DNA of 9,904 nucleotides from a bacterium (GTDB lineage Bacteria; Muiribacteriota; Ozemobacteria; Ozemobacterales; Ozemobacteraceae): assembly GCA_016192885.1 (NCBI GenBank), contig JACPTH010000026.1:1-9904 (forward strand), written 5' to 3'. A program made the translations under genes and the position numbers. Each line of letters opens with the position of its first letter. The stretch's first letter is position 1. Shown here piece by piece: positions 1 to 7,027 of the stretch. Below the pieces are notes generated by a model, which saw only the letters and a program-made list of their open reading frames with translations, was not told the DNA's origin and searched no databases.

Positions 1-502
1 AAATACTTTGCTGCGCTCCGTCAGCGTTAAGTTCCCAGCCATTCGGGACTCCGTCATTCGGAGTGAAGTTTCCCTGCCACGTCCCGATGAGCCCGTAGTC
101 TGTGGCGGAATCATCCTCGAAACTCCCGTTTTTTAGAAGATTTTGAACCACTCTCCACGCCGCCGTGTCAGATCCGGTGCGGTAACTAATAAAACTTTCG
201 CTCGCTAATAGCACTATCAAATCCGTAGCCCCATTGCTAAAGGCCGTGTCGAGTTGGGTAATCTTTCCCGGATCAGGATTTGTTACTGTATACTTGTAAC
301 GAAAGAGGTCTATTCCTCTTCGAATGGAATCAAGGTTTTGCTTGAATTCTCCCTCTTTGAATCTTTTCAACTTGGTGTCTTGCTCAAGGATTCCCGCGGA
401 ATTTGACAAAGCCAAAACGGAGAAAAAAAGGATGAGCGAAAGCAAAAGGTATCCGCCCCGATTTGCGCCAAATCTAATTTTTTTTAAGGCGAAAAAAAAC
501 AT
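1..502 (-). CDS. Type IV pilin-like pseudopilin, 3' end outside window, with start of a carbohydrate-binding-like domain
   Basis: The reading frame is open from an ATG at 502 to the left edge (167 codons, C-terminus missing). A good ribosome site, GGAAGA, lies 5 nt before the ATG. The N-terminus is a basic leader ending in Gly-Gly, then YLLLSLILFFSVLAL, which fits a prepilin peptidase site after Gly17. The +1 residue is Tyr rather than Phe, and the usual Glu at +5 is Ser22, as in some minor pseudopilins. Residues about 40-71 (KRFKEGEFKQNLDSIRRGID) resemble the helical neck of GspG-like pseudopilins. From residue about 121 the text NLLKNGSFED...PNGWEL looks like the first strands of a CBM/galactose-binding jelly roll, so the missing part may carry a binding domain. 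It is divergent from the two other pilin genes. The role in a pilus or type II secretion-like fibre is inferred. Confidence 0.8.
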   Translation of the reverse strand, partial: MFFFALKKIRFGANRGGYLLLSLILFFSVLALSNSAGILEQDTKLKRFKEGEFKQNLDSIRRGIDLFRYKYTVTNPDPGKITQLDTAFSNGATDLIVLLASESFISYRTGSDTAAWRVVQNLLKNGSFEDDSATDYGLIGTWQGNFTPNDGVPNGWELNADGAQQSI

Positions 503-528
503 TGTTTCTTCCGTGAAATTTAGTTTCT

Positions 529-534
529 ATTCTA
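529..534 (-). promoter_or_regulatory. Possible -10 element for the minus-strand pseudopilin
   Basis: Read on the minus strand this is TAGAAT (5 of 6 to TATAAT), placed so that transcription would start about 20 nt before the ATG at 502. A poor -35 match, CTTACT, lies 16 nt upstream of it. This is a weak call, because the area is AT-rich and chance matches are common. Confidence 0.25.
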
Positions 535-578
535 ACTGCAGCAAACAAAAAGTAAGGGGGCAATTAGTTGCATTTGTA

Positions 579-655
579 AAATCTCCCCTAACCCCTCTTT
601 TTCAAAGAGGGGAACTTTTGAATCCCCCTTCGTAAAAGGGGGGAAGGGGGGATTT
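579..655. repeat. C/G-run palindromic dispersed repeat with two hairpins
   Basis: This 77-bp element begins AAATCTCCCCTAACCCC and ends GGAAGGGGGGATTT, so its two ends are imperfect inverted copies. It contains two hairpins. The first has a perfect 9-bp stem, CCCCTCTTT (592-600) with AAAGAGGGG (604-612), and a 3-nt loop. The second pairs CCCCCTT (624-630) with AAGGGGG (636-642). Repeats of this general look occur between genes in many bacterial groups. Only one copy lies in this window, so dispersal is inferred. It sits in the spacer between the divergent pilin units. Confidence 0.7.
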
Positions 656-730
656 CGTGGCAACTCATTTTCGAAACTATATAGATTTGTATTCTGCAAG
701 TTTGATAATTGTCCCCTTTACAAAGATCTG

Positions 731-755
731 CTGTATTAAAAATACAGATTTTTTT
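731..755 (+). terminator. Terminator-like hairpin in the leader of the + strand pilin genes
   Basis: CTGTATT (731-737) pairs with AATACAG (741-747) across an AAA loop, and an A then seven T follow. This is the shape of a rho-independent terminator, though its stem is short and AT-rich. It reads on the + strand, where no gene lies upstream in the window and the nearest downstream start is at 832. It may therefore be an attenuator in a long leader, or end a small transcript. Confidence 0.45.
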
Positions 756-831
756 ATGTTTTTGTAAACTTTCTTAGTTTTTTGCCGATGAAAAAAGCAA
801 TATGCCCTTTTTGTTTAGGAGTAGTTGCTTG

Positions 832-1566
832 ATGAGGAAAAAGGGGTTTACTCTGCTTGAATTGCTTATTGTCGTGGCAATTCTCGCGACTTTGGTAGCT
901 TTGGCGCTTCCGTACTATGAAGATTACTTGGCACAAACAAAGATAACCGGCGCTCAAGTAGATCTTCAAACCTACGCGAAAGCATTGGCCATGTACGACC
1001 AGTTGGAACCAAGCATGTTTTCAGATAACACGAATGATGATCTTAGACCTCTTATCGGGAAATATCTTCAGGATTACAGAACCTCTACGGTTCAAACCAA
1101 ACCCCGCGACCCGTGGGGGCAGGACTACAGAATCAGATCATCGGCCGGAACCATCATTTGCGCGGGGCCAAACGGCTCCTTCAATACTACCGACTCCGGC
1201 TTGGATTCAGACCGAATCGCCTCATTTGATGATATTTTGATAGCCTGGAAACCTCCATTCTTCGTTTCAGGGTCTAGGGCCGTTAGCAACGTCACGGTTG
1301 AAGTAACCTTTAGCAGGAAGGTAGTTGATTCAACGGTTCCGGATGCGGGAGCTATTTCAGCAATGACCGGCGGAGGCGGGGGAGCTTCAACCGCCAAACA
1401 GCGCGTTTCCGGGTCTCTATATCGTTTTACCGTGCCTACGATTACCATGAACGGCGGAGTTCATACCGTAACTTTGGTAAATACGATCCAATCCCAAGAC
1501 CTAAAAACCGGGTTTCATTTGAATCCAAACGGATCCGCCGGTACAATCGCCTCATTCACTTTTTGA
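832..1566 (+). CDS. GspG-like prepilin with C-terminal Ig-like domain
   Basis: The product is 244 aa. I chose the ATG at 832 over the in-frame ATG at 802 because it gives the classic short leader MRKKG followed by FTLLELLIVVAILATLVAL, with cleavage after Gly5 and Glu at +5, and because AGGAG lies 10 nt upstream. Residues 27-60 are the usual amphipathic helix. PRDPWGQDYR (91-100), then GPNGSFNTTDSGLDSDRI and DDI, match the GspG pattern of DPWG followed by a Gly/Asp-rich calcium-type loop. Residues about 145-244 are additional: VTVEVTFSRKVVDSTV resembles the opening of a bacterial Ig-like (Big_5/SbsA-type) domain, with a run of five glycines at 180-184. Family knowledge predicts an inner-membrane-anchored subunit of a type II secretion or type IV pilus-like fibre. 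The added domain suggests surface contact or a specialised minor subunit. It is the first gene of a two-gene unit. Confidence 0.88.
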   Translation: MRKKGFTLLELLIVVAILATLVALALPYYEDYLAQTKITGAQVDLQTYAKALAMYDQLEPSMFSDNTNDDLRPLIGKYLQDYRTSTVQTKPRDPWGQDYRIRSSAGTIICAGPNGSFNTTDSGLDSDRIASFDDILIAWKPPFFVSGSRAVSNVTVEVTFSRKVVDSTVPDAGAISAMTGGGGGASTAKQRVSGSLYRFTVPTITMNGGVHTVTLVNTIQSQDLKTGFHLNPNGSAGTIASFTF

Positions 1567-2021
1567 ACTCGACAAAAAACCTCAAAAAGGCGTTTTCGCT
1601 CATTGAAGTTTTAATAGCTACCGCGCTCTTACTCATTTTATCGTTGATTGCCGTTCCGATCTTGGATATTTCAGACCAGCGAGAAAGAGAAGAGCGCTTG
1701 AGATTGGCGCTGGTTGAAATGCGATCGGCCCTGAATAACCACAGACAAAAACATAACACCTTCCCCTCTTCAATGCTTGTTCTTCTTGCGACTCCGACAG
1801 CCGGAGGGTTTTATTTAAGAAGGTTCCCGATAAATCCGGTGACTTCACCTCCGCAAACCCGCTGGGATATAGCGAGCAGGACAACCGGTTCGGCCTCCGA
1901 TCATTGGGAAACAATTCTTTCCGCGGGCGACACCCTGACGGACGGAACTCCGATCGTCGATGTGCGCTGCCCGGAAAATATCGGAACTGGAATTAATGGA
2001 ATTCCCTACCAAAATTGGTAA
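1563..2021 (+). CDS. Second pseudopilin, overlapping the previous gene
   Basis: The product is 152 aa. It starts at a TTG that shares TTGA with the stop of the preceding gene. There is no clear ribosome site, so translational coupling is likely. The N-terminus is MNSTKNLKKA followed by FSLIEVLIATALLLILSLIA, a prepilin signal with Ala rather than Gly before the cut and Glu at +5. The next part, REREERLRLALVEMRSALNN, is the polar helix seen in GspG-like pseudopilins. YLRRFPINPVT and the ending IPYQNW also match pseudopilins that keep an (L)RR.P.(D/N)P.T segment and a terminal aromatic. It has no extra C-terminal domain, unlike its neighbour. The probable role is a minor or major subunit of the same fibre. 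The exact class cannot be settled from the sequence alone. Confidence 0.85.
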   Translation: MNSTKNLKKAFSLIEVLIATALLLILSLIAVPILDISDQREREERLRLALVEMRSALNNHRQKHNTFPSSMLVLLATPTAGGFYLRRFPINPVTSPPQTRWDIASRTTGSASDHWETILSAGDTLTDGTPIVDVRCPENIGTGINGIPYQNW

Positions 2022-2051
2022 TTGCTCACATCAGAGGAAATCGCAAAATAA

Positions 2052-2157
2052 TTTTGAAAAAAGCGTTAAAAATCAGGGTAGGCGCGGACTTTATGCCCGG
2101 ATTTCGCAAACTAAAGTTTGCGGCTACCAATGCGGGCTTTCGAAAAATTTTGCAATT
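2052..2157. repeat. Dispersed intergenic repeat, copy A
   Basis: This copy fills the gap between the convergent pilin and zinc-ribbon genes. A 33-bp core (2101-2133) is identical to 9595-9627, and imperfect similarity extends to both sides. Inside the core, CGCAAACT and AGTTTGCG form an 8-bp stem around AA (2105-2122). Both copies have the same orientation and lie outside genes, as expected of a REP-like element. Here the hairpin could also help separate the two convergent transcripts. Confidence 0.85.
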
Positions 2158-2163
2158 TGCTCA

Positions 2164-3015
2164 TCACTCAAAATAAAGTTCCGGAGTTTTTACCGCTCTT
2201 TCGTATGAAAAGGGTTTTTCGTCAAAGGAACTTTGAAAACCATAAATCGAGCGAAATCGGCATTTACTATAGATTTTTGGGTTTCGAAGAATAATCATTC
2301 CAAAATCTTCCCAACGATTTGTTTGCTTGAGAGATTCGAATTTTTGCTTGTACAATTCAGTGACATCGATCTCGATTTCATGTTCTCCCTTTCGCGGGAG
2401 TTCGCTTTTCGCCCAATTCTCTTCGTCAAAATCCCCTCCCGGTCGTTTCCAGGAAAGATCGGGGGAAGCCATAATCCAGTTGCATCCTCCGTCTTTTCTC
2501 CAGTGTCTTCCCCATTCTCCGGTTCCTTCGGCAAAGGGACGGGTCAACGAGAAAACGACAATCGGAACGTTTTCTCCTGCGTCCTCGTCGTTTCCGGTTC
2601 GCAAAACCAATGTGACATGCTCGGGAAAAAAATCGTTTATGGATAACCTGGCGTCAGAGAAAGCTTTTTCAATGTCAAACCTGATCAAGTAACGAAGCCC
2701 GGTTGGGGAAAAAAATGTGCCGATCGGTCCGATTGCATCGTCGCCTGAATTATCAAAGCTTTTGTTTCGCGGATGCCCGTCATTGGGACCTCGAATAAAC
2801 GCGTCAATTCCGGTACGAGCGACAACGAACGCCGGTCTGGAAGGCCTGGGTTTTTCAGGCCACGCCATCGCCTTCAGACATCGCCTGCAAAATTTCACAT
2901 TATCCGAGTTGGAAACCGCGCAAAAAGGGCAACGACTTCCTTCGACTTCCATAGAAAAAAAGCTCGAAAATAAAATGAAAAACAGAAACGCGTATTGTAA
3001 CTTTCGAAGTGTCAT
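2164..3015 (-). CDS. Exported zinc-ribbon protein with DNRLRE/CBM96-like domain
   Basis: The product is 283 aa. The ATG at 3015 gives a signal peptide (basic MTLRK, then a hydrophobic core to about residue 21, end near 27). A four-cysteine ribbon follows at once: CPFC at 29-32 and CRRC at 43-46, with 10 residues between the pairs. From about residue 68 to the end the layout resembles the DNRLRE/CBM96 beta-sandwich family: DAFIRG near the start, RYLIRFDIE, a central FAEGTGEW (161-168), PDLSWKRPGGDFD (185-197), IDVTELY (216-222), FGMIIL and a final PELYF. Related domains occur in secreted wall or polysaccharide proteins. The gene begins 18 nt after the stop of the second GTPase, so it is probably the last gene of that operon. 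A weak AGGG lies about 12 nt before the start. A zinc ribbon outside the cytoplasm is unusual. The substrate is unknown. Confidence 0.75.
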   Translation of the reverse strand: MTLRKLQYAFLFFILFSSFFSMEVEGSRCPFCAVSNSDNVKFCRRCLKAMAWPEKPRPSRPAFVVARTGIDAFIRGPNDGHPRNKSFDNSGDDAIGPIGTFFSPTGLRYLIRFDIEKAFSDARLSINDFFPEHVTLVLRTGNDEDAGENVPIVVFSLTRPFAEGTGEWGRHWRKDGGCNWIMASPDLSWKRPGGDFDEENWAKSELPRKGEHEIEIDVTELYKQKFESLKQTNRWEDFGMIILRNPKIYSKCRFRSIYGFQSSFDEKPFSYERAVKTPELYFE

Positions 3016-3033
3016 TTGAGCAAAAAGCCCTGA

Positions 3034-4710
3034 TTAATCCTTCGCGGTTTTTTGGGGGTCCACAATTTCAGTTCCAAGCGAAACCAGCTTTTTAAGCTCC
3101 AAGGACCAATTTTTCAAAGGGAAAACCCATCGTTCGTACATATTTGCCGAATAGAGGTCATTTACGACATTTGTAAAGGGTTTCATAACGCCCGTTTTAA
3201 AAGGAAGCCAGAAAGCGGCTTCAAGGTAACAAACCAAGAGAAGCAAGAAAAAACCTCCAATAAACATTCCGGCTGAAGGGTCTTTGGCTGAAATCAAAGA
3301 GACAACAAGGTATCTTACCAAGAAAAGAATTATAGTGACCGGAATAACGTTCAATAAAACCGATTCAAAAATATTTGCTTTCGGCTCCACCAGTACATCT
3401 TGAATCGATTCGGAAATTTGATTTGCCAAGCTTCGCTTTCCATCGACTATGGGTAAATTTTCAGGGTTCGGATCAATTAAAGATAACAAAGGTTGGGAAT
3501 CAATCCCAATACGCTGCGCCTTTGCGTTTAAAGCTCGCCGGAGTTGAATGAGCGACTCATTCATCGGCAATGTCCCGCATTGTTCCAATTTGGCCGCGAC
3601 CTCCTCCGATGCTTTTTGACGAAAGGATGAAAGAGACGGGATGATTAAACCCCTTGCAAATGTCTCGATGGTCAAATAAAAGCGAAGATAAACTCCAAAC
3701 GGGCCGCTTAAACTCTTTGCAGCGCTAAGTTCCCTTCTATGAATGATTTCTTGCGAAATGTGCTTGGATGTCTCATCAAGGTTCGTCCGAATCTGAATTA
3801 AGGTCTGTTCGACCGAAGAAACGGCGCACTTTTCGATTTCATCGGAAATCGCAATCGCCTCTTTGAGTCGGCAGGATTGGAAAACAAAATCCCGAGTTTC
3901 CCTTTCCATTGCTTCGAGGTTCTCTTCACAAATACGCTTTACCGTTGCTTGGTCCAATTTTTCATGGAGAAATCGCTCCAGGGAATCGAATTCTCCGATA
4001 GGGCCAGGAGTTCCATCTAGTTTTCCTTGAAGAGCGTAATAGGCCGAAATGGCAAAAAGAGGTAAAGTTTCGCCTTCAGGGGGTTTTAGGTTGAATCGGG
4101 AAATTTTCGAAATGAAGTCTTGCCGAATCTTGTCGGACAATGGAATTCCTTCATCTATTCGATTAAAAGCAAAAACGATTCTGCGAAACCCGACCGCGGT
4201 TGCTAAAACTTCGTATAGCGACCAAAGATCGTACTTTTGGGTGGTAACCACGCAAAGGGCAAGGTCAGATCGTTCCAATATTGATTGAAAAACTCCCAGG
4301 TGACTAACTTCCACTCCGTCAAAATCAGGGGTATCAATTAGAATAAGACGCTCTAATTGAGGAGCTTCGTGAATTTCAATTCGATCGTTGTCGTGAAGTA
4401 TGCCGGCTAACCTGGATCTTGCCTGAAGCTCTCGGCTTTTGTGAACGAAAACGGTTGGTCGAGAAGTAAAGCACGCCTTTGAAGATGATTCGGCGATTAC
4501 CTTTCCCGCGAGGGCATTTATCAACGCGCTTTTTCCGACTTTCGTTCCTCCTAAGATAGTGATCAATAAACAATCGGAAAGAGAACTTTCCCGCTCGTTC
4601 AATAATGCGATGCGTCGGTTGACATCGGGAAGATCTTTTTCCGAAGGCATTGACAGCAATTTTCCGCAAACGCTAACAACCGTTGTCAGGTTCCTTGATT
4701 GTAAGTTCAT
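3034..4710 (-). CDS. Membrane-anchored dynamin-like GTPase, second of a tandem pair
   Basis: The product is 558 aa from the ATG at 4710. An in-frame TTG at 4752 would add 14 residues and overlap the upstream gene by 14 nt, and neither start has a clear ribosome site. GTPase motifs are visible: G1 GGTKVGKS (54-61), G3 DTPDFDG (126-132, Asp where many families have Gly), G4 NRID (183-186) and a G5-like SAY (222-224). A long helical middle (about 255-440) is followed by two probable membrane helices (about 451-473 and 481-501) and a short helical tail. This arrangement of an N-terminal GTPase, a helical stalk and C-terminal membrane helices is that of bacterial dynamin-like or YfjP-type GTPases, which act on membranes. 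It follows its paralogue by 28 nt and precedes the zinc-ribbon gene. Membrane remodelling or stress protection is inferred from family and architecture only. Confidence 0.8.
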   Translation of the reverse strand: MNLQSRNLTTVVSVCGKLLSMPSEKDLPDVNRRIALLNERESSLSDCLLITILGGTKVGKSALINALAGKVIAESSSKACFTSRPTVFVHKSRELQARSRLAGILHDNDRIEIHEAPQLERLILIDTPDFDGVEVSHLGVFQSILERSDLALCVVTTQKYDLWSLYEVLATAVGFRRIVFAFNRIDEGIPLSDKIRQDFISKISRFNLKPPEGETLPLFAISAYYALQGKLDGTPGPIGEFDSLERFLHEKLDQATVKRICEENLEAMERETRDFVFQSCRLKEAIAISDEIEKCAVSSVEQTLIQIRTNLDETSKHISQEIIHRRELSAAKSLSGPFGVYLRFYLTIETFARGLIIPSLSSFRQKASEEVAAKLEQCGTLPMNESLIQLRRALNAKAQRIGIDSQPLLSLIDPNPENLPIVDGKRSLANQISESIQDVLVEPKANIFESVLLNVIPVTIILFLVRYLVVSLISAKDPSAGMFIGGFFLLLLVCYLEAAFWLPFKTGVMKPFTNVVNDLYSANMYERWVFPLKNWSLELKKLVSLGTEIVDPQKTAKD

Positions 4711-4738
4711 GATAATTAAATGAGGTTCACGAAAAAAA

Positions 4739-6580
4739 TCAACTAGTCTCAAAGATTTCTTTTAGTAAGGGGTTCCATCCATTTTGAAGCTCCTTCATTG
4801 CTTGTACCGGATCGAATTCTTGCTTGTTTGACAAAATCAACAATTCTTCGATAGGTTTTGCCAACCACCCGGCGAAATCAAAAAAAATCGCGCGCCTTGT
4901 TTTTGCGAAATCGTCTTTTGCGTGCGCGATTATTGGTTCATTTGCCATATGACCGATCAAATTCAGTAAATTTTCAGGGAGCGCACCTTCCAATTTTTGA
5001 TAGATTGGCACTGCGATTCCGCCAAGGAAATATTCGGTGACTCCGGGAAAAATCGCGAAAGAGTGAATGGAAAAAGCGGCGGCGGCTACCGCCGCAAGCG
5101 CGGAAAAACCCGGAACCGCTACCTTTAAGGCCGTAAGAATTCCCGGATTATGGTCGCAAAACCGTTTCAAATCGTGCTCGAAATGCGTAATAAGAGGGGT
5201 CAAACTTTCCTTGTACCCATTTTCTAACCTTACTGTAAGGTTCCTTTCCAAATCTTCAAAAGCCGGTAAAAAAATACCTTTGACTTCTTCATGGAAACGA
5301 ACGTGCAAGGAATGCCCTGATAACGCCCAATTTCGCGAAAACTCAACGATATCTTCCCTGGCGTTTTCAAGAATCGCTTTTACTTCAAATAAATCCTCGT
5401 GATCTCTGGCGGAAACCGGGTCTCGCGTAATCGCCCCGGAACCGGAGCCGATTAACCCGCTAACTCTCCCAACCGCCCAGCCGACCGCTTGCCCTACCGT
5501 TCGGGTTTGCCGATTCAAAAAAGTGCGGATCTTGCTTTGCAAGCGAGGTTCTAGAACGCGAATCAAGGCGTATTGTAATTCAAATGGAGCGTCATGGCCG
5601 GCAAGTGAGCGAATGGGTTTGAACAAAACTTCATCGAACCGCCCCTGAACTTGTTGAAGGAGATGATAGCAATCATCACTTCTTTTTACATATTTTTTTG
5701 AGGCTTCAATAAAATGATTTCCGGCATGATTTAATCCATGGGAAATCACTCTTGCCTTAAAATCTCGCGGCTTTGAAACCAACGTAGAAAGCCTCTCCCG
5801 GAAACCCTGCAATCGCTCATTATCAAGAAGTTTTTCATCCGAACCGGATTGCTCGTTTATCGAAAAAGTAAAACGCTCATTGTCGGGCCAACAGGAATCA
5901 TAATAAGTTCTCATATCCTCAAGAGCTTTGTCATGCCTTGGCAAGGCTTGATTGAACACGTCAAATCTCACGGGTACAAGAAGCATTGCTTTCGATAAAA
6001 ACCTAATTCCGGAAAGGTCTTTGTACTTTTGTTGAGTCGTGACCCAGATTACTATGTCGCATAACTCAAGCGAAAAAACCGCTTGGTCCCGACAACTTTT
6101 ATCGGAGCTGTCTAAATCGGGTGTATCAATGATAATAGGTAATGAGGAAGGCCAACTATGCACTCCATTTCCAAATAAAACCCGATCTTGGTCGGTGTTT
6201 TTTGAAATCTCAGAGATCGCCTTTAAAAACCAACCCTGGCGGGATGTGATTAAACCGTTTAAATTTTCAATCGGGCTGATTCCAATTAGTTTCTTAGTAA
6301 AACTGGCTGTTCCGCCGGACGGCGAAACCTGGGTTCCCGCAAGAGAATTGGCAAGAGTTGACTTGCCGGTATTTGTTCCGCCTAAAATAATCGCAACCAC
6401 AGGGAGTTTGAGGCCATTTTTCACTTCGGGGATAACCCGGGCTTTGAGTAAAACAAAGCCTAGCTCTAGCCCTGAAAGTTCAAGATCTCCGAAAACCTTA
6501 GGGTTTCTTTTTATGTCATGAAGAGAAAGGTCTATCCAGTGAGAAAGTTTCTCCGCTTTTTCCAGAAATTCATCTAGCAT
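4739..6580 (-). CDS. Dynamin-like GTPase, first of a tandem pair
   Basis: The product is 613 aa from the ATG at 6580. An in-frame TTG at 6598 is possible but lies in a run of A/T without a ribosome site. G1 is GGTNTGKS (67-74) and G3 is IDTPDLD (151-157). A WVTTQQKYKDLS stretch matches VVTTQKYDLWS of the downstream paralogue, so the two genes look like diverged duplicates. The usual G4 NKxD is not seen; at the expected place is VFNQALPRHD (208-217). Segments about 361-384 (Gly/Ala-rich) and 483-515 (VAVPGFSALAAVAAAAFSIH) are hydrophobic and could touch or cross the membrane. The rest is helical. Tandem unequal GTPases are typical of bacterial dynamin-like pairs that work as hetero-oligomers. 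The specific function is not known to me. Confidence 0.78.
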   Translation of the reverse strand: MLDEFLEKAEKLSHWIDLSLHDIKRNPKVFGDLELSGLELGFVLLKARVIPEVKNGLKLPVVAIILGGTNTGKSTLANSLAGTQVSPSGGTASFTKKLIGISPIENLNGLITSRQGWFLKAISEISKNTDQDRVLFGNGVHSWPSSLPIIIDTPDLDSSDKSCRDQAVFSLELCDIVIWVTTQQKYKDLSGIRFLSKAMLLVPVRFDVFNQALPRHDKALEDMRTYYDSCWPDNERFTFSINEQSGSDEKLLDNERLQGFRERLSTLVSKPRDFKARVISHGLNHAGNHFIEASKKYVKRSDDCYHLLQQVQGRFDEVLFKPIRSLAGHDAPFELQYALIRVLEPRLQSKIRTFLNRQTRTVGQAVGWAVGRVSGLIGSGSGAITRDPVSARDHEDLFEVKAILENAREDIVEFSRNWALSGHSLHVRFHEEVKGIFLPAFEDLERNLTVRLENGYKESLTPLITHFEHDLKRFCDHNPGILTALKVAVPGFSALAAVAAAAFSIHSFAIFPGVTEYFLGGIAVPIYQKLEGALPENLLNLIGHMANEPIIAHAKDDFAKTRRAIFFDFAGWLAKPIEELLILSNKQEFDPVQAMKELQNGWNPLLKEIFETS

Positions 6581-6740
6581 GTCAACTTGCCATTTCAAAA
6601 AAAAAATTCATTTAAAAAATCTTTGCGGCTAATGGTAACCTTTTTTACATTAAATTCGCAATAATTCAAGTTTCCCCGCAATGAAAAGGAGTGGTAAGCT
6701 TTCAGAGGGGTAGAATTCAGCAGTCAGAATGATTGGGTAG

Positions 6741-6760
6741 GGGCGTGATTTATCACGCCC
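6741..6760. repeat. Perfect hairpin, probably part of a dispersed repeat
   Basis: GGGCGTGAT and ATCACGCCC form a perfect 9-bp stem with a TT loop. With the preceding TAGG this looks like a palindromic repeat of a type seen between genes in many unrelated bacteria. There is no T-run directly after it, so it is not a standard terminator. Only this copy is present in the window. Confidence 0.55.
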
Positions 6761-6796
6761 AAAAAGGGTATTTTTCTAAAACACTGTCAGATAATT

Positions 6797-6892
6797 TAGC
6801 AATAATTTTACAATAGCAATAATTTTACTTGCTATTGTCTGTTTTATTTTTAATTTTTACGTTGTCGTTTTGATCTTTTATTTTTAATTTTT
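6797..6892. repeat. AT-rich direct repeats with 17-bp units
   Basis: TAGCAATAATTTTAC occurs at 6797-6811 and again at 6814-6828 (period 17). TTTTATTTTTAATTTTT occurs at 6842-6858 and 6876-6892 (offset 34, twice 17). A 9-bp inverted repeat, CAATAGCAA (6811-6819) and TTGCTATTG (6829-6837), is embedded. The block lies between divergent genes and could bind a regulator or form a flexible promoter region. No function can be read from it. Confidence 0.6.
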
Positions 6893-6910
6893 GTTATTCT
6901 TAATTCCCCC

Positions 6911-6989
6911 AGTTAATTAGCCTCAACTACCTTACCAAGGTTAGAAAAGGCTTTGCAACTTTTAGTGCGTTTGCCTCGGCGGATTATGT
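6911..6989 (-). ncRNA. Possible degenerate c-di-GMP-I (GEMM-like) aptamer
   Basis: Read on the minus strand, GGCAAAC (6978-6972) and GCAAAGCC (6957-6950) sit as in the P2 arm of GEMM aptamers, with GGC pairing GCC. A second arm, CTAACCTT (6943-6936) with AAGGTAG (6933-6927), has one bulged A. The outer ends UAAU..GCC and GGC..AUUA pair across a two-by-two mismatch, so the whole can form a three-way junction. Against this, the GAAA tetraloop is UAAAA, the conserved GACGCAAAG is UUGCAAAG, and the second arm is short. It points toward the GTPase operon about 330 nt away. Treat it as a hypothesis for covariance-model testing. Confidence 0.27.
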
Positions 6990-7027
6990 GATTGACCCCT
7001 TGGGGGGGGATATGTTATTTATTCATT

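Noticed and set aside
324..635. Open frame on the + strand across the spacer
   Set aside because: It lies antisense to the pseudopilin and runs into the palindromic repeat. No ribosome site or family likeness.
657..672. Sigma-54 promoter before the pilin genes
   Set aside because: TGGCA is present, but the second element lacks the required GC at the right distance.
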